Shown: positions 27,900-37,239 of the stretch, piece by piece
How the letters are laid out: each line of letters begins with the position of its first letter
How positions within the stretch are numbered: the first letter of the stretch is position 1
NCBI RefSeq assembly: GCF_000220705.2
Contig: NZ_CP023202.1
Location: 2,852,001 to 2,916,000, forward strand
From: Streptomyces xinghaiensis S187
Lineage (GTDB): Bacteria > Actinomycetota > Actinomycetes > Streptomycetales > Streptomycetaceae
Length of the DNA stretch: 64,000 bases
Reading direction: 5' to 3'
Notes under the pieces: generated by a model
What the model saw: only the letters and a program-made list of their open reading frames with translations
Database searches by the model: none
What the model was told of the DNA's origin: nothing
Made by a program: the position numbers and the translations under genes

Positions 27900-28117
27900 C
27901 GGGGGCGCCTGCTGGACGGAGCGGGGGCGGGCCGGCGAGGCGGAGGTCCGGGGCGTGCGGGGCCGTGCCCGCCGGGTCTGTGCCTTCGTGGGCCCGATTG
28001 ACTTGTAGGCTTTTCGTACAAACCCCATGAAACGGGATGCTGCCAGGGGCCCCACCCGGCGCAACTCCGGTGCCCCGTCCGCCGGTCACCGCCCCCCGGA
28101 TGGCCCACAATGGGCAG

Positions 28118-29449
28118 GTGAACGACCCCGCCGCCGCCTCCCCCGGCTCTCCCGGCTCTCCCGGCTCTCCCGACCACCCGGGTTCCGCCCCCGGCGCCGT
28201 CGATCCCGCCGTCTCCGCCTTCTCCGCCCTGCTCACCGACGAGGGACGGCACCTCCTCGCCGCACTCCGCGACCACGACCCGGCACACGAGCTGGCGACC
28301 GCCACCCGGCTGCGCCGTGAGCACCCCGCCGAGCTGGTGTCGGCCGCGCTGGGCCAGGCACGGCTGCGGCAGCGGGCGGTGGCGAAGTTCGGCGCCGGGG
28401 ACGCCCACCGGATGTTCTTCACGCCGAACGGAGTCGAACAGGCGACCCGCACGTCCGTCGCCGCGTACCGCGCACACCGTCTCTCCGCCCTGGGCGTGCG
28501 GCGGGTGGCGGACCTGTGCTGCGGCATCGGCGGGGACGCGATCGCCCTGGCGCGGGCCGGGATGTCGGTACTGGCCGTCGACCGCGATCCGCTGACCTGC
28601 GCGGTCGCCCGGGCCAACGCCGAGGCGCTGGGGCTGGACGGGCTGATCGAGGTGCGCCGCGCGGAGGTGACGGAGGTGGACACGGCTCCGTACGACGCGG
28701 TGTTCGTGGACCCCGCACGGCGCGGGGGACGCGGCCGGGTGTTCGACCCGGAGGCGTACTCGCCACCGCTCTCCTGGGCCATCGGGGCGGCGCGCCGGGC
28801 ACCGTACGCGGCGCTGAAGATCGCCCCCGGGGTGCCGCACGAGGCGGTGCCGGAGGACGCCGAGGCGGAGTGGGTCTCGGACGGCGGCGAGGTGAAGGAG
28901 GCGGTGCTCTGGTTCGCCCCGCGCACCGGCTCGCCCGAGGGGCGTCCGGACGCCGGCGCCGATGCCATACCCCACACCGCTGCTCGCATCGCGCCGGGCA
29001 CCCGCCGCGCCACCCTCCTGCCGTCCGGCGCCTCCCTGCCGGCCTCCGGGCTGCCCGACCCGGAGGCCGGGCCGGTGGGCCGCTACCTCTACGAGCCGGA
29101 CGGCGCCGTGATCCGGGCCCACCTCGTGGCGGACGTGGCGGCGGAGCTGGACGGCGGACGCCTGATCGACCCGACCATCGCCTACATCACGGCGGACGCG
29201 CTCACCCCGACCCCGTACGCGACGGCCTACGAGATCACCGACGCCCTCCCCTTCAACCTCAAACGGCTCAAGGCGCTGCTCCGCGAACGCGAGGTCGGCA
29301 CCCTGACGGTCAAGAAGCGCGGCTCGGCGGTCGAACCGGAGGAGCTGCGCAGGCGGATCAAGCCCAAGGGCCCGAACGCGGCCACCGTCTTCCTCACCCG
29401 CGCGGCCGGGGCCCCGGTGATGCTGATCGGCCGGCCGGCGCCCCGCTGA
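28118..29449 (+). CDS. class I SAM-dependent methyltransferase with THUMP-like domain
   Basis: 443 residues. The methyltransferase core shows motif I as RRVADLCCGIGGDAIALA, then MSVLAVDRDPLTCAVARANAEALGL and VFVDPARR (motif IV). The last 80 residues (YATAYEITDALPFNLKRLKALLREREVGTLTVKKRG, then GPNAATVFLTRAAG) match the THUMP-like C-terminal domain, suggesting an RNA substrate; this is inference. The GTG at 28118 is chosen because CACAAT lies 6 bp upstream with no Shine-Dalgarno site, a leaderless pattern. The N-terminus has an SPG repeat from a 9-bp tandem repeat (28145-28171). Confidence 0.9.
   Translation: MNDPAAASPGSPGSPGSPDHPGSAPGAVDPAVSAFSALLTDEGRHLLAALRDHDPAHELATATRLRREHPAELVSAALGQARLRQRAVAKFGAGDAHRMFFTPNGVEQATRTSVAAYRAHRLSALGVRRVADLCCGIGGDAIALARAGMSVLAVDRDPLTCAVARANAEALGLDGLIEVRRAEVTEVDTAPYDAVFVDPARRGGRGRVFDPEAYSPPLSWAIGAARRAPYAALKIAPGVPHEAVPEDAEAEWVSDGGEVKEAVLWFAPRTGSPEGRPDAGADAIPHTAARIAPGTRRATLLPSGASLPASGLPDPEAGPVGRYLYEPDGAVIRAHLVADVAAELDGGRLIDPTIAYITADALTPTPYATAYEITDALPFNLKRLKALLREREVGTLTVKKRGSAVEPEELRRRIKPKGPNAATVFLTRAAGAPVMLIGRPAPR
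28145..28171. repeat. 9-bp tandem repeat, three copies
   Basis: GGCTCTCCC repeated three times in frame near the 5' end of the methyltransferase gene, encoding Ser-Pro-Gly repeats. Confidence 0.85.
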
Positions 29450-29605
29450 GACGGCCGCACGGGGCCATATGCCCTGGTGAGACGCCTCCCCGTCCAATGG
29501 ATGAGACGGGTGGAATGGGATGTACCCCCTCCCGTGTTGAGTCCCGACACCGTACGGATGTACGGATACACGGGTGCATGGATGAGCGGGGACGGAGAAC
29601 CGGGA

Positions 29606-29818
29606 ATGGGCCGCAGGGACGAGCGGGACGGCCAGATCGCCGACATCACGATCGTGGCGGTGGTCTGCGTCCTGTGCACCGGTGCGTTCGGCATGGCCGG
29701 ACGGGCGGTGTCCGAAGGGCTGCTGGACGGGTCGCTCGCGGGCCGGGCCGTCGAGATGGCCGCGTGGTTCACCGGGGTGCTGGTGTCCACCTTCTGGGCG
29801 GTCGGCCGCCTCCGCTGA
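29606..29818 (+). CDS. small membrane protein, unknown
   Basis: 70 residues from ATG 29606 (MGRRDERDGQIADITIVAV), with GGAG 8 bp upstream; an in-frame ATG at 29582 is also possible. Two hydrophobic segments are seen: IADITIVAVVCVLCTGAFGMAG and MAAWFTGVLVSTFWAVGRL. The short charged N-terminus should face the cytoplasm. I do not recognise a family. It stands alone on the plus strand between the methyltransferase and peptidase genes. Confidence 0.6.
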   Translation: MGRRDERDGQIADITIVAVVCVLCTGAFGMAGRAVSEGLLDGSLAGRAVEMAAWFTGVLVSTFWAVGRLR

Positions 29819-30349
29819 GCCGGGCCCGGGCACACCCGGCCGCACGACCGGGCGGCCGGGCGGCCGGCCGAGGCCGGACGCGCAGAACCCGGCGCCGGAC
29901 CGGCCCTCCGGCGGCCGGCACCCCGCGGCGCACCCCGCGGCACGCCGCGCGGGCAGCGTCCCCGGCCGCTTCCCCCGTCCCCGGGGCGCGCAAGGCCCTT
30001 GCCGGTTCACGGCCCCGCGCCCGTCCAGGGCTCCCCGGTGACACGGCCGACGGTGACCCGCGGCGGCCCCCGCGAGGCGACACCCGTACGGCCGCGCCGG
30101 CCCCCCGTACGGGTCGTCCACCGGGCGCGGCAGGCGGGGGGGAATGCAGGCTGCGGTCTGGAAGACATCGTTCCGCACAGCATCCGGCACACGGCCTTCC
30201 AGCCTCTGGTCTCCCGGCTCCGGCCTCCGGCCTCCGGCCACGCTTCCCGTGACCGGGGTTCCGGCGCGGCCGGCGGACGGGCAGCGCCACGGGGCGGTGG
30301 AACGGCGTCGGCGGCGCTGCTGTGCCGCCGGCCAGAAGGGACCTCCCCC
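29819..30349. other. 531-bp intergenic stretch with a short tandem repeat
   Basis: No credible gene is seen. At 30218-30238 the unit CTCCGGC is repeated three times. The part next to 30336 carries the AAGGG ribosome site of the peptidase gene. Confidence 0.5.
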
Positions 30350-32005
30350 GTGTCACCTGCCACCCCTCCCCGCCACTGGCGAAGACTCGCCGCAGCGACC
30401 GCCCTGGCGTGCGCCGTGGGCGCCTTCGTCCCGCCCGCGGCGGCCGCGACCGCCGCGCCGGTCCCGGGCCGGGCGCCCGCACCCGCCCCCGTGCCCGCGG
30501 GAGCCGAACCGGGCACGGGTGCGGACACGGGCGCGGGCGCGTCCTCCGTGCCCCACCTGGACTGGGCCCCCTGCCTTCACACGCCCCGGTACCACTGCGC
30601 CACCGCCAGGGTCCCGCTGGACCACCGGCGCCCCCGGGGACGCACCATCGAGCTGGCCCTCATCAAGCGGCCCGCGGTCGAACAGCACCGCCGCATCGGC
30701 TCGTTGTTCTACCACCCCGGCCTGAGAGCCGACGGCACGGCGGCGCTCCGGGAGTCCTACGAGGAGTTCCCGCTCGCGGTGCGGAAGCGGTTCGACCTCG
30801 TGAGCTGGGACATGCGCGGCACGGGACGGTCCACGCCGGTCAGGTGCTTCCGCTCCACCGCCCAGGCGCTGCGCTGGGCCGAGAAGGTGCCGGACGGCTT
30901 CCCCGTCGGCGCGCGGGAACGCAAGGTGTGGATCAGAAGCTGGGCCGAGCTCGGACGGCGCTGCGCGGAGCGGGCCCCCGCCCTCCTCCGCCACATGTCC
31001 GCCGCCGACACGGCCCGCGACCTGGACCTGCTCCGGGCGGCCGTGGGCGACCGCGGGCTGAACTACCTCGGCACCTCCTACGGCACCTTCGCCGGCGCCA
31101 CCTACGCCAACCTCTTCCCGCACCGGGTCCGGGCCATGACCCTGGACAGCAACGTCAACCCGCGGGAATGGGTGCGCCGGGGCTCCTGGCTCCCCACCTT
31201 CCTGCGGCAGGACTTCGACCTCGCCTCGGCCCAGGGCCTCTCCCGCTTCCTGGACCTCTGCGGCCGCAGCACACCGGACGACTGCGCCTTCTCGGCGGGC
31301 AACCCGCAGGCCACCCGCACCAAGTTCGAGCGGCTGCTGCACCGTCTGCGGCACGACCCCCAGGGATACTGGACCTACGCCGCGACCGTGTCCTTCGTCG
31401 TCGAACAGCTCCGTGACGTCGACCCGGGGTGGACCGAACTCGCCGACAAACTGCAGGACTTGTGGGAGAACAGCGGTCCCGCGGAGCCGGGATCCGGTCT
31501 CCGCGCCCGGACGCTCCCCGCACCCGCGCACGCCCCCGCGCACACGGACGACGACTACCCCGGCTACGAATGGCAGTACGCGATGATGTGCGGGGAGAGC
31601 CCGAACCCGCGCGATCCCCGGCGGTACCGCGCCATCGAGAGGTTCAGCCGGGCCCGCGCCGGTGACCCGGGCTCGTACTGGACGTGGCGCAACGAACCCT
31701 GCGCCACCTGGCCCGTCCGCGCCGCGAACCCCTACACCGGGCCCTGGGACCGGCAGACCGCCGCCCCGCTCCTGACGGTCGGCATCACCAACGACCCGAC
31801 GACCCCGTACGAGGGCTCGCTGGCCATGACGCGGCAGCTCGCCGACGCCCGCCTCCTGACCGTCAAGGGCGACGGGCACATGGCCCTGATGAACCCGAGC
31901 GACTGCGTGAAGCGTCACGAGAGCCGCTACTTCGTCAAGGGCGTGCTCCCACCGCGCGGCACGGTCTGCCGCCAGGACCACCGGCCGTTCGGCCCGCTCG
32001 GCTGA
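30350..32005 (+). CDS. secreted tripeptidyl aminopeptidase-type alpha/beta hydrolase
   Basis: 551 residues of the SlpD/tripeptidyl aminopeptidase family. A signal peptide (RRLAAATALACAVGAFVPPAAAA) precedes a Pro/Ala linker. LFYHPGLRADG is the oxyanion region and FDLVSWDMRGTGRST follows. The nucleophile elbow is LGTSYGTFAG. The C-terminal TAP-like domain gives the acid in GITNDPTTPYE and the His in VKGDGHMALM. It likely cleaves N-terminal peptides outside the cell. GTG 30350 has AAGGG about 9 bp upstream. Cysteine pairs (APCLHTPRYHCA) suggest disulfides. It ends at two strong hairpins facing the lactate operon. Confidence 0.93.
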   Translation: MSPATPPRHWRRLAAATALACAVGAFVPPAAAATAAPVPGRAPAPAPVPAGAEPGTGADTGAGASSVPHLDWAPCLHTPRYHCATARVPLDHRRPRGRTIELALIKRPAVEQHRRIGSLFYHPGLRADGTAALRESYEEFPLAVRKRFDLVSWDMRGTGRSTPVRCFRSTAQALRWAEKVPDGFPVGARERKVWIRSWAELGRRCAERAPALLRHMSAADTARDLDLLRAAVGDRGLNYLGTSYGTFAGATYANLFPHRVRAMTLDSNVNPREWVRRGSWLPTFLRQDFDLASAQGLSRFLDLCGRSTPDDCAFSAGNPQATRTKFERLLHRLRHDPQGYWTYAATVSFVVEQLRDVDPGWTELADKLQDLWENSGPAEPGSGLRARTLPAPAHAPAHTDDDYPGYEWQYAMMCGESPNPRDPRRYRAIERFSRARAGDPGSYWTWRNEPCATWPVRAANPYTGPWDRQTAAPLLTVGITNDPTTPYEGSLAMTRQLADARLLTVKGDGHMALMNPSDCVKRHESRYFVKGVLPPRGTVCRQDHRPFGPLG

Positions 32006-32034
32006 GCCGGCCCCTCCCTCGCCCCACCCGCGGA

Positions 32035-32068
32035 CGCCCCGCACCGGACGTGATTCCGGTGCGGGGCG
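32035..32068. terminator. terminator hairpin
   Basis: A perfect 14-bp stem (CGCCCCGCACCGGA) with a 6-nt loop (CGTGAT), 30 bp after the peptidase gene. Confidence 0.85.
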
Positions 32069-32094
32069 CCCCCGTCTCCGTACAGGAAAAAGGC

Positions 32095-32135
32095 GGACCG
32101 GCCCGGCTTCCGTGCGGTGGAAGCCGGGCCGGTCC
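32095..32135. terminator. second terminator hairpin
   Basis: A perfect 17-bp stem (GGACCGGCCCGGCTTCC) with a 7-nt loop, between the peptidase gene and the convergent lutC. Confidence 0.85.
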
Positions 32136-32223
32136 CGGTGGGCGCGGGTATCGGGACGCTGTGCGCGCGGGGTCCCCGATGCCCTGCCCCGGTCGGGGAG
32201 CCGGGCGGTCGGCGCCCGGGCCG

Positions 32224-32988
32224 TCAGCCGGTCACCAGCAGGACCTCCAGGGTGCGGGGGCCGTGGACGCCCTCGACGCGGCGGAGTTCGATGTCGCTGG
32301 TGGCCGAGGGGCCCGAGATGAAGGTGAGCGGGCGGGCCGGGTCGAGCCGCGCCATCGCCTCCGGTACGGACGCCACCACCCGGTCCGCGCGGATCACGCA
32401 CAGGTGGTGATCCGGCACCAGGGTCAGGGCGCGCCGGCCCTGGCCCGGGCCGCCGTCGAGGACGAGGGTGCCGGTGGCGGCGATGGCGGTGACCGCCGTG
32501 GTCACCACGCCGTCCACCGCGTCGAGTTCGGTCACGGTCAGCGGCGGGTCGCCGTCCGGGAGCAGCCGGGGGACGTGTCCCGGGACCGCGCCCGGGGGCG
32601 GCTCCGGGCGCCAGTGCTCCGGGAAGCCCTCCGGCAGGACGACCCGGGCGGCGCCGCGTGCGGCCAGGGACTCGGCGATGGCGCCCGCCACCGCGTCGTC
32701 CGCGACCGTCCGCACCGTCGCCTTGTAGTCGACGAGACGGTCTTCGAGCAGCCGCAGCGCCTCGGGCGAGCCGGGGGCCTCGGGGCCGGACCGGGAGTAA
32801 TCGCGCTCCACCGGGACGGCCTCGGGGACCGGCCCCGGCTCGGACGCTCCGGGTACGTCGGACAGGGCGCGGCGGATGCGGCCGAGGACCGCCGCGCGGG
32901 CCTCGGCGTTGCGCCGGGCCGCCGTTGCGGCGGGGCCCGGGGCGGGGGCGTGCCCGGGTGCGGGTTCGGGGGTACCGGGTGTGGTCAT
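32224..32988 (-). CDS. lutC: lactate utilization protein LutC
   Basis: 254 residues of the LutC/YkgG (LUD) family. The fold is shown by VRTVADDAVAGAIAESLAARGAARVVLP, TELDAVDGVVTTAVTAIAATGTLVLDGG, DHHLCVIRADRVVASVPEAM and the end motif FISGPSATSDIEL with VHGPRTLEVLLV. With LutA and LutB it forms the L-lactate oxidising complex giving pyruvate. The first 45 residues are Pro/Ala-rich. Its ATG overlaps the lutB stop (ATGA), so translation is coupled. Confidence 0.95.
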   Translation of the reverse strand: MTTPGTPEPAPGHAPAPGPAATAARRNAEARAAVLGRIRRALSDVPGASEPGPVPEAVPVERDYSRSGPEAPGSPEALRLLEDRLVDYKATVRTVADDAVAGAIAESLAARGAARVVLPEGFPEHWRPEPPPGAVPGHVPRLLPDGDPPLTVTELDAVDGVVTTAVTAIAATGTLVLDGGPGQGRRALTLVPDHHLCVIRADRVVASVPEAMARLDPARPLTFISGPSATSDIELRRVEGVHGPRTLEVLLVTG

Positions 32989-34517
32989 TGGTGAGTCCTC
33001 TTCCACCAGGCGCGGAACGATTCCTGTGGCGGGGCGGGGGTGTCGCGGGCGTCGCTCCAGGCGGAGAGCGGTCCGGGCAGCCGGCCGATCTTCCCCGGGG
33101 GCGCGTGGCCCCGTCCGGCGAGCAGCCGTCCGCCGAGGGAGCCGAGCCGCTGGGCGGCGGCGAGCCGGCGGGCGTCGGAGAGCACCCAGCGGGCGGCCTT
33201 CATGGCCATCCGTTCGGAGAAGGCGCCACGGCGCCGGTCCGGCTCCCGGGACGGGCCATCGCCACTCCCGCTCCCGGCGGTCCGGCCGGGAGCGGGAGCG
33301 TCGACGGCCCGTGGCCCGTCCGCGACCCTGGCCCGCAGATGGACCAGCACCTCCGGGATGTTGATCTTCACCGGGCAGACGTCGTAGCAGGCGCCGCAGA
33401 GCGTGGAGGCGTAGGGCAGGGACTTGTCCACCTCCGACCGCGTGCCGCGCAGCTGCGGTCCGAGGATCGCGCCGATCGGGCCCGGGTAGACCGAGCCGTA
33501 GGCGTGGCCGCCGACCCGCTCGTAGACCGGGCAGACGTTCAGACAGGCCGAGCAGCGGATGCAGTTGAGGGCCTGGCGGCCGATCTCGTCGGTGAGGACG
33601 TCGGTGCGCCCGCCGTCGAGGAGCACCAGGTGGAAGGCGCGCGGGCCGTCGCCGTCGGCGGTGCCGGTCCAGGTGGAGGTGTAGGGGTTCATCCGCTCGC
33701 CGGTGGAGGAGCGGGGCAGGAGCTGGAAGAAGACCTCCAGGTCCTGCCAGGTCGGCACCAGCTTCTCGATGCCGACGACCGAGATGAGGGTCTCGGGGAG
33801 GGTGAGGCACATCCGCCCGTTGCCCTCGGACTCGACGACGACGGCGGTGCCGGTCTCGGCGACGAGGAAGTTGGCGCCGGAGATACCGACCTTGGCGCGG
33901 AGGAACTTCTCCCGCAGATGGCGCCGGGCGGCGCCGGCCAGGTCGCGGGGCTCGTCGGTGAGGCCGTCCGGGGCGGGGGTGCCGTAGTCGCCCATGGAGC
34001 GGAGGAAGGTCTCGCGGATCTCCGAGCGGTTGCGGTGGATGGCCGGGACGAGGATGTGCGAGGGGAGGTCGTCGCCGAGCTGGACGATCAGCTCGGCGAG
34101 GTCCGTCTCGTACGCGGCGATGCCGGCCTCGGCCAGCGCCTCGTTGAGCCCGATCTCCTGGGTGGCCATCGACTTGACCTTGACGACCTCGGTCTCGCCG
34201 GTGGCCCGGACCAGATCGGTGACGATGCGGTTGGCCTCGTCGCCGTCCCGCGCCCAGTGCACCACGCCGCCGGCCGCGGTGACCTTCTCCTCCAACTGGA
34301 GGAGGTAGCGGTCGAGATGGCGCAGGGTGTGCTCCTTGACGGCGCGTCCGGCCTCGCGCAGCTCCTCCCAGTCGCCGAGTTCGCCGACGACCGCCGCCCG
34401 CTTTCCGCGGATGGTGCCGGTGGCGTGCGCGAGGTTGCGGCGCAGCTGGGTGTCGGCGAGTGCCGTCGCGGCCCCTTCGGGGAAGGCCGGCATACCGACG
34501 AATGTTCCGCCGCTCAT
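32985..34517 (-). CDS. lutB: lactate utilization iron-sulfur protein LutB
   Basis: 510 residues. The LUD domain (GKRAAVVGELGDWEELREAGRAVKEHTL, then KSMATQEIGLNEAL and VAETGTAVVVESEGNGRMC) is followed by two 4Fe-4S motifs: CIRCSACLNVCP and LCGACYDVCPVKI. The tail (HLRARVADGP onward) is rich in Arg, Gly and Pro and longer than in Bacillus. It carries electrons within the LutABC complex. ATG 34517 overlaps the lutA stop (ATGA), with GAGGGGGGC upstream. Confidence 0.96.
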   Translation of the reverse strand: MSGGTFVGMPAFPEGAATALADTQLRRNLAHATGTIRGKRAAVVGELGDWEELREAGRAVKEHTLRHLDRYLLQLEEKVTAAGGVVHWARDGDEANRIVTDLVRATGETEVVKVKSMATQEIGLNEALAEAGIAAYETDLAELIVQLGDDLPSHILVPAIHRNRSEIRETFLRSMGDYGTPAPDGLTDEPRDLAGAARRHLREKFLRAKVGISGANFLVAETGTAVVVESEGNGRMCLTLPETLISVVGIEKLVPTWQDLEVFFQLLPRSSTGERMNPYTSTWTGTADGDGPRAFHLVLLDGGRTDVLTDEIGRQALNCIRCSACLNVCPVYERVGGHAYGSVYPGPIGAILGPQLRGTRSEVDKSLPYASTLCGACYDVCPVKINIPEVLVHLRARVADGPRAVDAPAPGRTAGSGSGDGPSREPDRRRGAFSERMAMKAARWVLSDARRLAAAQRLGSLGGRLLAGRGHAPPGKIGRLPGPLSAWSDARDTPAPPQESFRAWWKRTHQ

Positions 34518-35353
34518 CGCTTCGCCCCCCTCGTCGTACCGGTTGTCTTCGCAGCGGACTTCGGCTTCCCGGACTTCGGCTTCCGTGAGCCGTTGACGGC
34601 GGCGGCCGGCGTCCCGGGTGCCGGGTCCGCCTCCGTACTGGCGAGGATCTCCGCCAGGTGCAGGGTGCGCACGCCGGTGCGCTGCCGGGACAGCGCACCG
34701 CCGATGTGCATCAGGCAGGAGTTGTCGCCCGCGACGAGCACCTCGGCGCCCGTGCTCCGCACATGGCGGACCTTGTCGGAGCACATGGCGACCGAGGTGT
34801 CCGCGTTCTTCAGCGCGAACGTGCCGCCGAAGCCGCAGCACTGGTCGGCCTCCGGCAGCTCCACCAGGTCGATCCCGCGCACGGCGCGCAGCAGTTGGAG
34901 CGGCTTGTCGCCGACCCGCAGCATGCGCAGGGAGTGGCAGGTGGGGTGGTAGGTGACCCGGTGGGGGAAGTACGCCCCGACATCGGTGACCTTCAGTACG
35001 TCCACCAGGAACTCGGACAGCTCGTACACCTTCGGTGCCGCCGCCACGGAGGCGGCGAGCCCCGGGTCGCCGGAGATCTCGGCGACCCGGCCGTGGTTCT
35101 CGCGCACCATGCCGGCGCAGGAGCCGGACGGGGTCACGACGGCGTCGTAACCGGCGAAGACCTCGCCGAACGAGCGGACGAGCGGCACGCAGTCCCGCTG
35201 GTAGCCGGTGTTGAAGTGCATCTGCCCGCAGCAGGTCTGGTCCGGCGGGAACTCCACCGTGCAGCCGAGCCGCTCCAGCAGCGTCACCACCGCCCGGCCG
35301 GTGGCCGGGAAGAGGGTGTCGTTGAAGCAGGTGATGAACAGGGCGATTCGCAT
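34514..35353 (-). CDS. lutA: lactate utilization protein LutA (CCG-domain)
   Basis: 279 residues with two cysteine-rich CCG domains: TCCGQMHFNTG with GSCAGMVREN, and YHPTCHSLR with DQCCGFGGTFALK. These bind iron-sulfur clusters as in glycolate oxidase GlcF and heterodisulfide reductase subunits. It is the presumed catalytic or electron-transfer subunit with LutB and LutC. The Lys-rich C-terminal tail (SRKPKSGKPKSAAKTT) is unusual. It is the first lut gene, 22 bp after lldP on the same strand. Confidence 0.96.
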   Translation of the reverse strand: MRIALFITCFNDTLFPATGRAVVTLLERLGCTVEFPPDQTCCGQMHFNTGYQRDCVPLVRSFGEVFAGYDAVVTPSGSCAGMVRENHGRVAEISGDPGLAASVAAAPKVYELSEFLVDVLKVTDVGAYFPHRVTYHPTCHSLRMLRVGDKPLQLLRAVRGIDLVELPEADQCCGFGGTFALKNADTSVAMCSDKVRHVRSTGAEVLVAGDNSCLMHIGGALSRQRTGVRTLHLAEILASTEADPAPGTPAAAVNGSRKPKSGKPKSAAKTTGTTRGAKR

Positions 35354-35375
35354 GAAAGGGATTCTCCGTCCGCCG

Positions 35376-37037
35376 TTACGGCAGCATCCAGGCCAGGACG
35401 TTGGACTGGAGGTAGACCAGGACGCACATGGCGAGCAGCAGTCCGAGGCTCCACTTGATGGCGCCGCGGAAGAGCTGGGACTCCTTGCCGACCAGGCCGA
35501 CCGCCGTGGCGGCGATGGTGAGGTTCTGCGGGCTGATCATCTTGCCGACCACGCCGCCGGAGGTGTTGGCGGCGACCAGCAGGGTCGGGTCGAGGCCCGC
35601 CTTGGCGGCGGCCGCCTGCTGGAGGGTGGCGAAGAGGGCGTTGGCGGAGGTGTCGGAACCGGTGACGGCGACGCCCAGCCAGCCCAGGATCGGCGAGAGG
35701 AAGGCGAAGGCCGCGCCGGTTCCGGCGATCCAGGTGCCCATGGTGATGGTCTGGCCGGACATGTTGAGGACGTAGGCGAGGGCGAGCACGGTGGCGACGG
35801 TGAGCAGGGCCCAGCGCAGCTTGGTGACGGTGCCGCCGAACTCGCGCACGGTGGTGGCCGGGTCGACCTTGTAGACGAGCGCGACGAGCACGCCGGAGAT
35901 CAGCAGCAGGGTGCCCGGGGAGGAGAGCCACGGCAGGGTGTAGACGGTGCTGGTGACCACGTCGCCCGCGGCGTTGAGGATGTTCCCGTCCAGACCGGGC
36001 CAGGGGATCTTCACATCGGTCGAGGCCAGGAACTCCTTGAGCGGCGTCCACAGTTTCGCCAGCGAGAAGATCGCGATGATGATCAGGTACGGCAGGAAGG
36101 CCATGAGGATGGAGCCCTCGCGGCGGTCCGAGGTGGCGTTGGCGGCCTCCTGGGCCTCGGCGGCCTCCGTGCCGAGCTCCTTCTCGGTGGCGGCCTTCAG
36201 CGACGCCTTGGCGTCCTGGCCGCCCTGCGGCTTCCAGACGCGGAGGAAGACGACCAGCGCGGCCAGGCCGATGAGCGAGGCGATGATGTCGGTGAGCTCG
36301 ACGGAGATGTAGTTGGCGCTGACGAACTGGGCGAGGCCGAAGGCGGCACCGCAGACGAGGGCGGCGGGCCAGGTCTGCCGCACCCCGCGCCGGCCGTCGA
36401 CGAGCGCCACCAGCAGCAGCGGGACGAAGAGGGCGAGCAGCGGGGTCTGCCGGCCGACGTAGGCGCCGATCTCGGTGTACGGGATCTTGGTGAGTTCACC
36501 GGCGGTGATGATCGGGATGGCGATCGCGCCGAAGGCCACGGGCGCGGTGTTGGCCACCAGGACGGTGATCGCCGCGCGGACCGGGGAGAAGCCGAGGGCC
36601 ATCAGCATCACACCGGTGATCGCGACCGGGGCACCGAATCCGGCGAGCGCCTCGAGCAGACCGCCGAAGCAGAAGGCGATGATGACCGCCTGTATCCGGG
36701 GGTCGTCGCTGATCAGGCCGAAGGCCCGGCGGAGATCCTCGAAGCGGCCGCTGACCACGGTGAGCTGGTAGACCCAGATCGCGGTCAGCACGATCCACAT
36801 GATGGGGAAGAGGCCGAAAGCCGCCCCCTGGGTCGCCGAGAGCAGGGCGAGGCCGGGGGCCATGCCGTAGCCGGCGACGGCGACCAGCACGGCCACGGCG
36901 AGCGAGACGAGGCCCGCCCAGTGCGCCTTCATCCTGAGGCCGCCGAGCAGGACGAAGAGGGTGAGCAGGGGAAGGGCGGCCACGAGGGCGGACAGGCCGA
37001 GGCTGTCCGCGATGGGAGAGAGATCAGGCTGGTACAT
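35376..37037 (-). CDS. lldP: L-lactate permease
   Basis: 553 residues of the LctP/LldP family with many hydrophobic segments (LSALVAALPLLTLFVLLGGLRM at the start). Signature stretches are CFGGLLEALAGFGAPVAIT, LGWLGVAVTGSDTSANALFATLQQ and the C-terminal SPQNLTIAATAVGLVGKE. It imports lactate (and probably glycolate) with protons. ATG 37037 has AGAGG 5 bp upstream. It heads the lldP-lutA-lutB-lutC operon, and the GntR operators lie just upstream. Confidence 0.97.
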   Translation of the reverse strand: MYQPDLSPIADSLGLSALVAALPLLTLFVLLGGLRMKAHWAGLVSLAVAVLVAVAGYGMAPGLALLSATQGAAFGLFPIMWIVLTAIWVYQLTVVSGRFEDLRRAFGLISDDPRIQAVIIAFCFGGLLEALAGFGAPVAITGVMLMALGFSPVRAAITVLVANTAPVAFGAIAIPIITAGELTKIPYTEIGAYVGRQTPLLALFVPLLLVALVDGRRGVRQTWPAALVCGAAFGLAQFVSANYISVELTDIIASLIGLAALVVFLRVWKPQGGQDAKASLKAATEKELGTEAAEAQEAANATSDRREGSILMAFLPYLIIIAIFSLAKLWTPLKEFLASTDVKIPWPGLDGNILNAAGDVVTSTVYTLPWLSSPGTLLLISGVLVALVYKVDPATTVREFGGTVTKLRWALLTVATVLALAYVLNMSGQTITMGTWIAGTGAAFAFLSPILGWLGVAVTGSDTSANALFATLQQAAAAKAGLDPTLLVAANTSGGVVGKMISPQNLTIAATAVGLVGKESQLFRGAIKWSLGLLLAMCVLVYLQSNVLAWMLP

Positions 37038-37055
37038 ACGGTCCTCTTGAGGGTT

Positions 37056-37066
37056 TGGTCAGACCA
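37056..37066. promoter_or_regulatory. GntR/FCD operator, copy 1
   Basis: TGGTCAGACCA, a palindrome of the TGGT-N3-ACCA kind used by FadR/LldR-type regulators, 19 bp upstream of lldP. Confidence 0.8.
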
Positions 37067-37137
37067 TACCGATGGGGCGCGCACACGCTATTGAGCCAAT
37101 CGCGAGGTGTCCAGAGGTTCGACCGGGTCAATTTGAT

Positions 37138-37148
37138 TGGTCAGACCT
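37138..37148. promoter_or_regulatory. GntR/FCD operator, copy 2
   Basis: TGGTCAGACCT, sharing the GGTCAGACC core of copy 1 and placed 82 bp from it (about eight helical turns), 92 bp upstream of the regulator gene. Confidence 0.75.
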
Positions 37149-37239
37149 TTCGCCTCCAGGACCTCACGTATGCTCACGGAGTGGGGCGAGGGGACCCGTC
37201 CCGTCCAACGACGGCCCTCGGAAAGGGAAGAAGCGTTCT

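Noticed and set aside
28000..28030. AT-richer stretch with TTGACT as a promoter for the methyltransferase
   Set aside because: No -10 box at proper spacing; the CACAAT box next to the GTG explains the start better.
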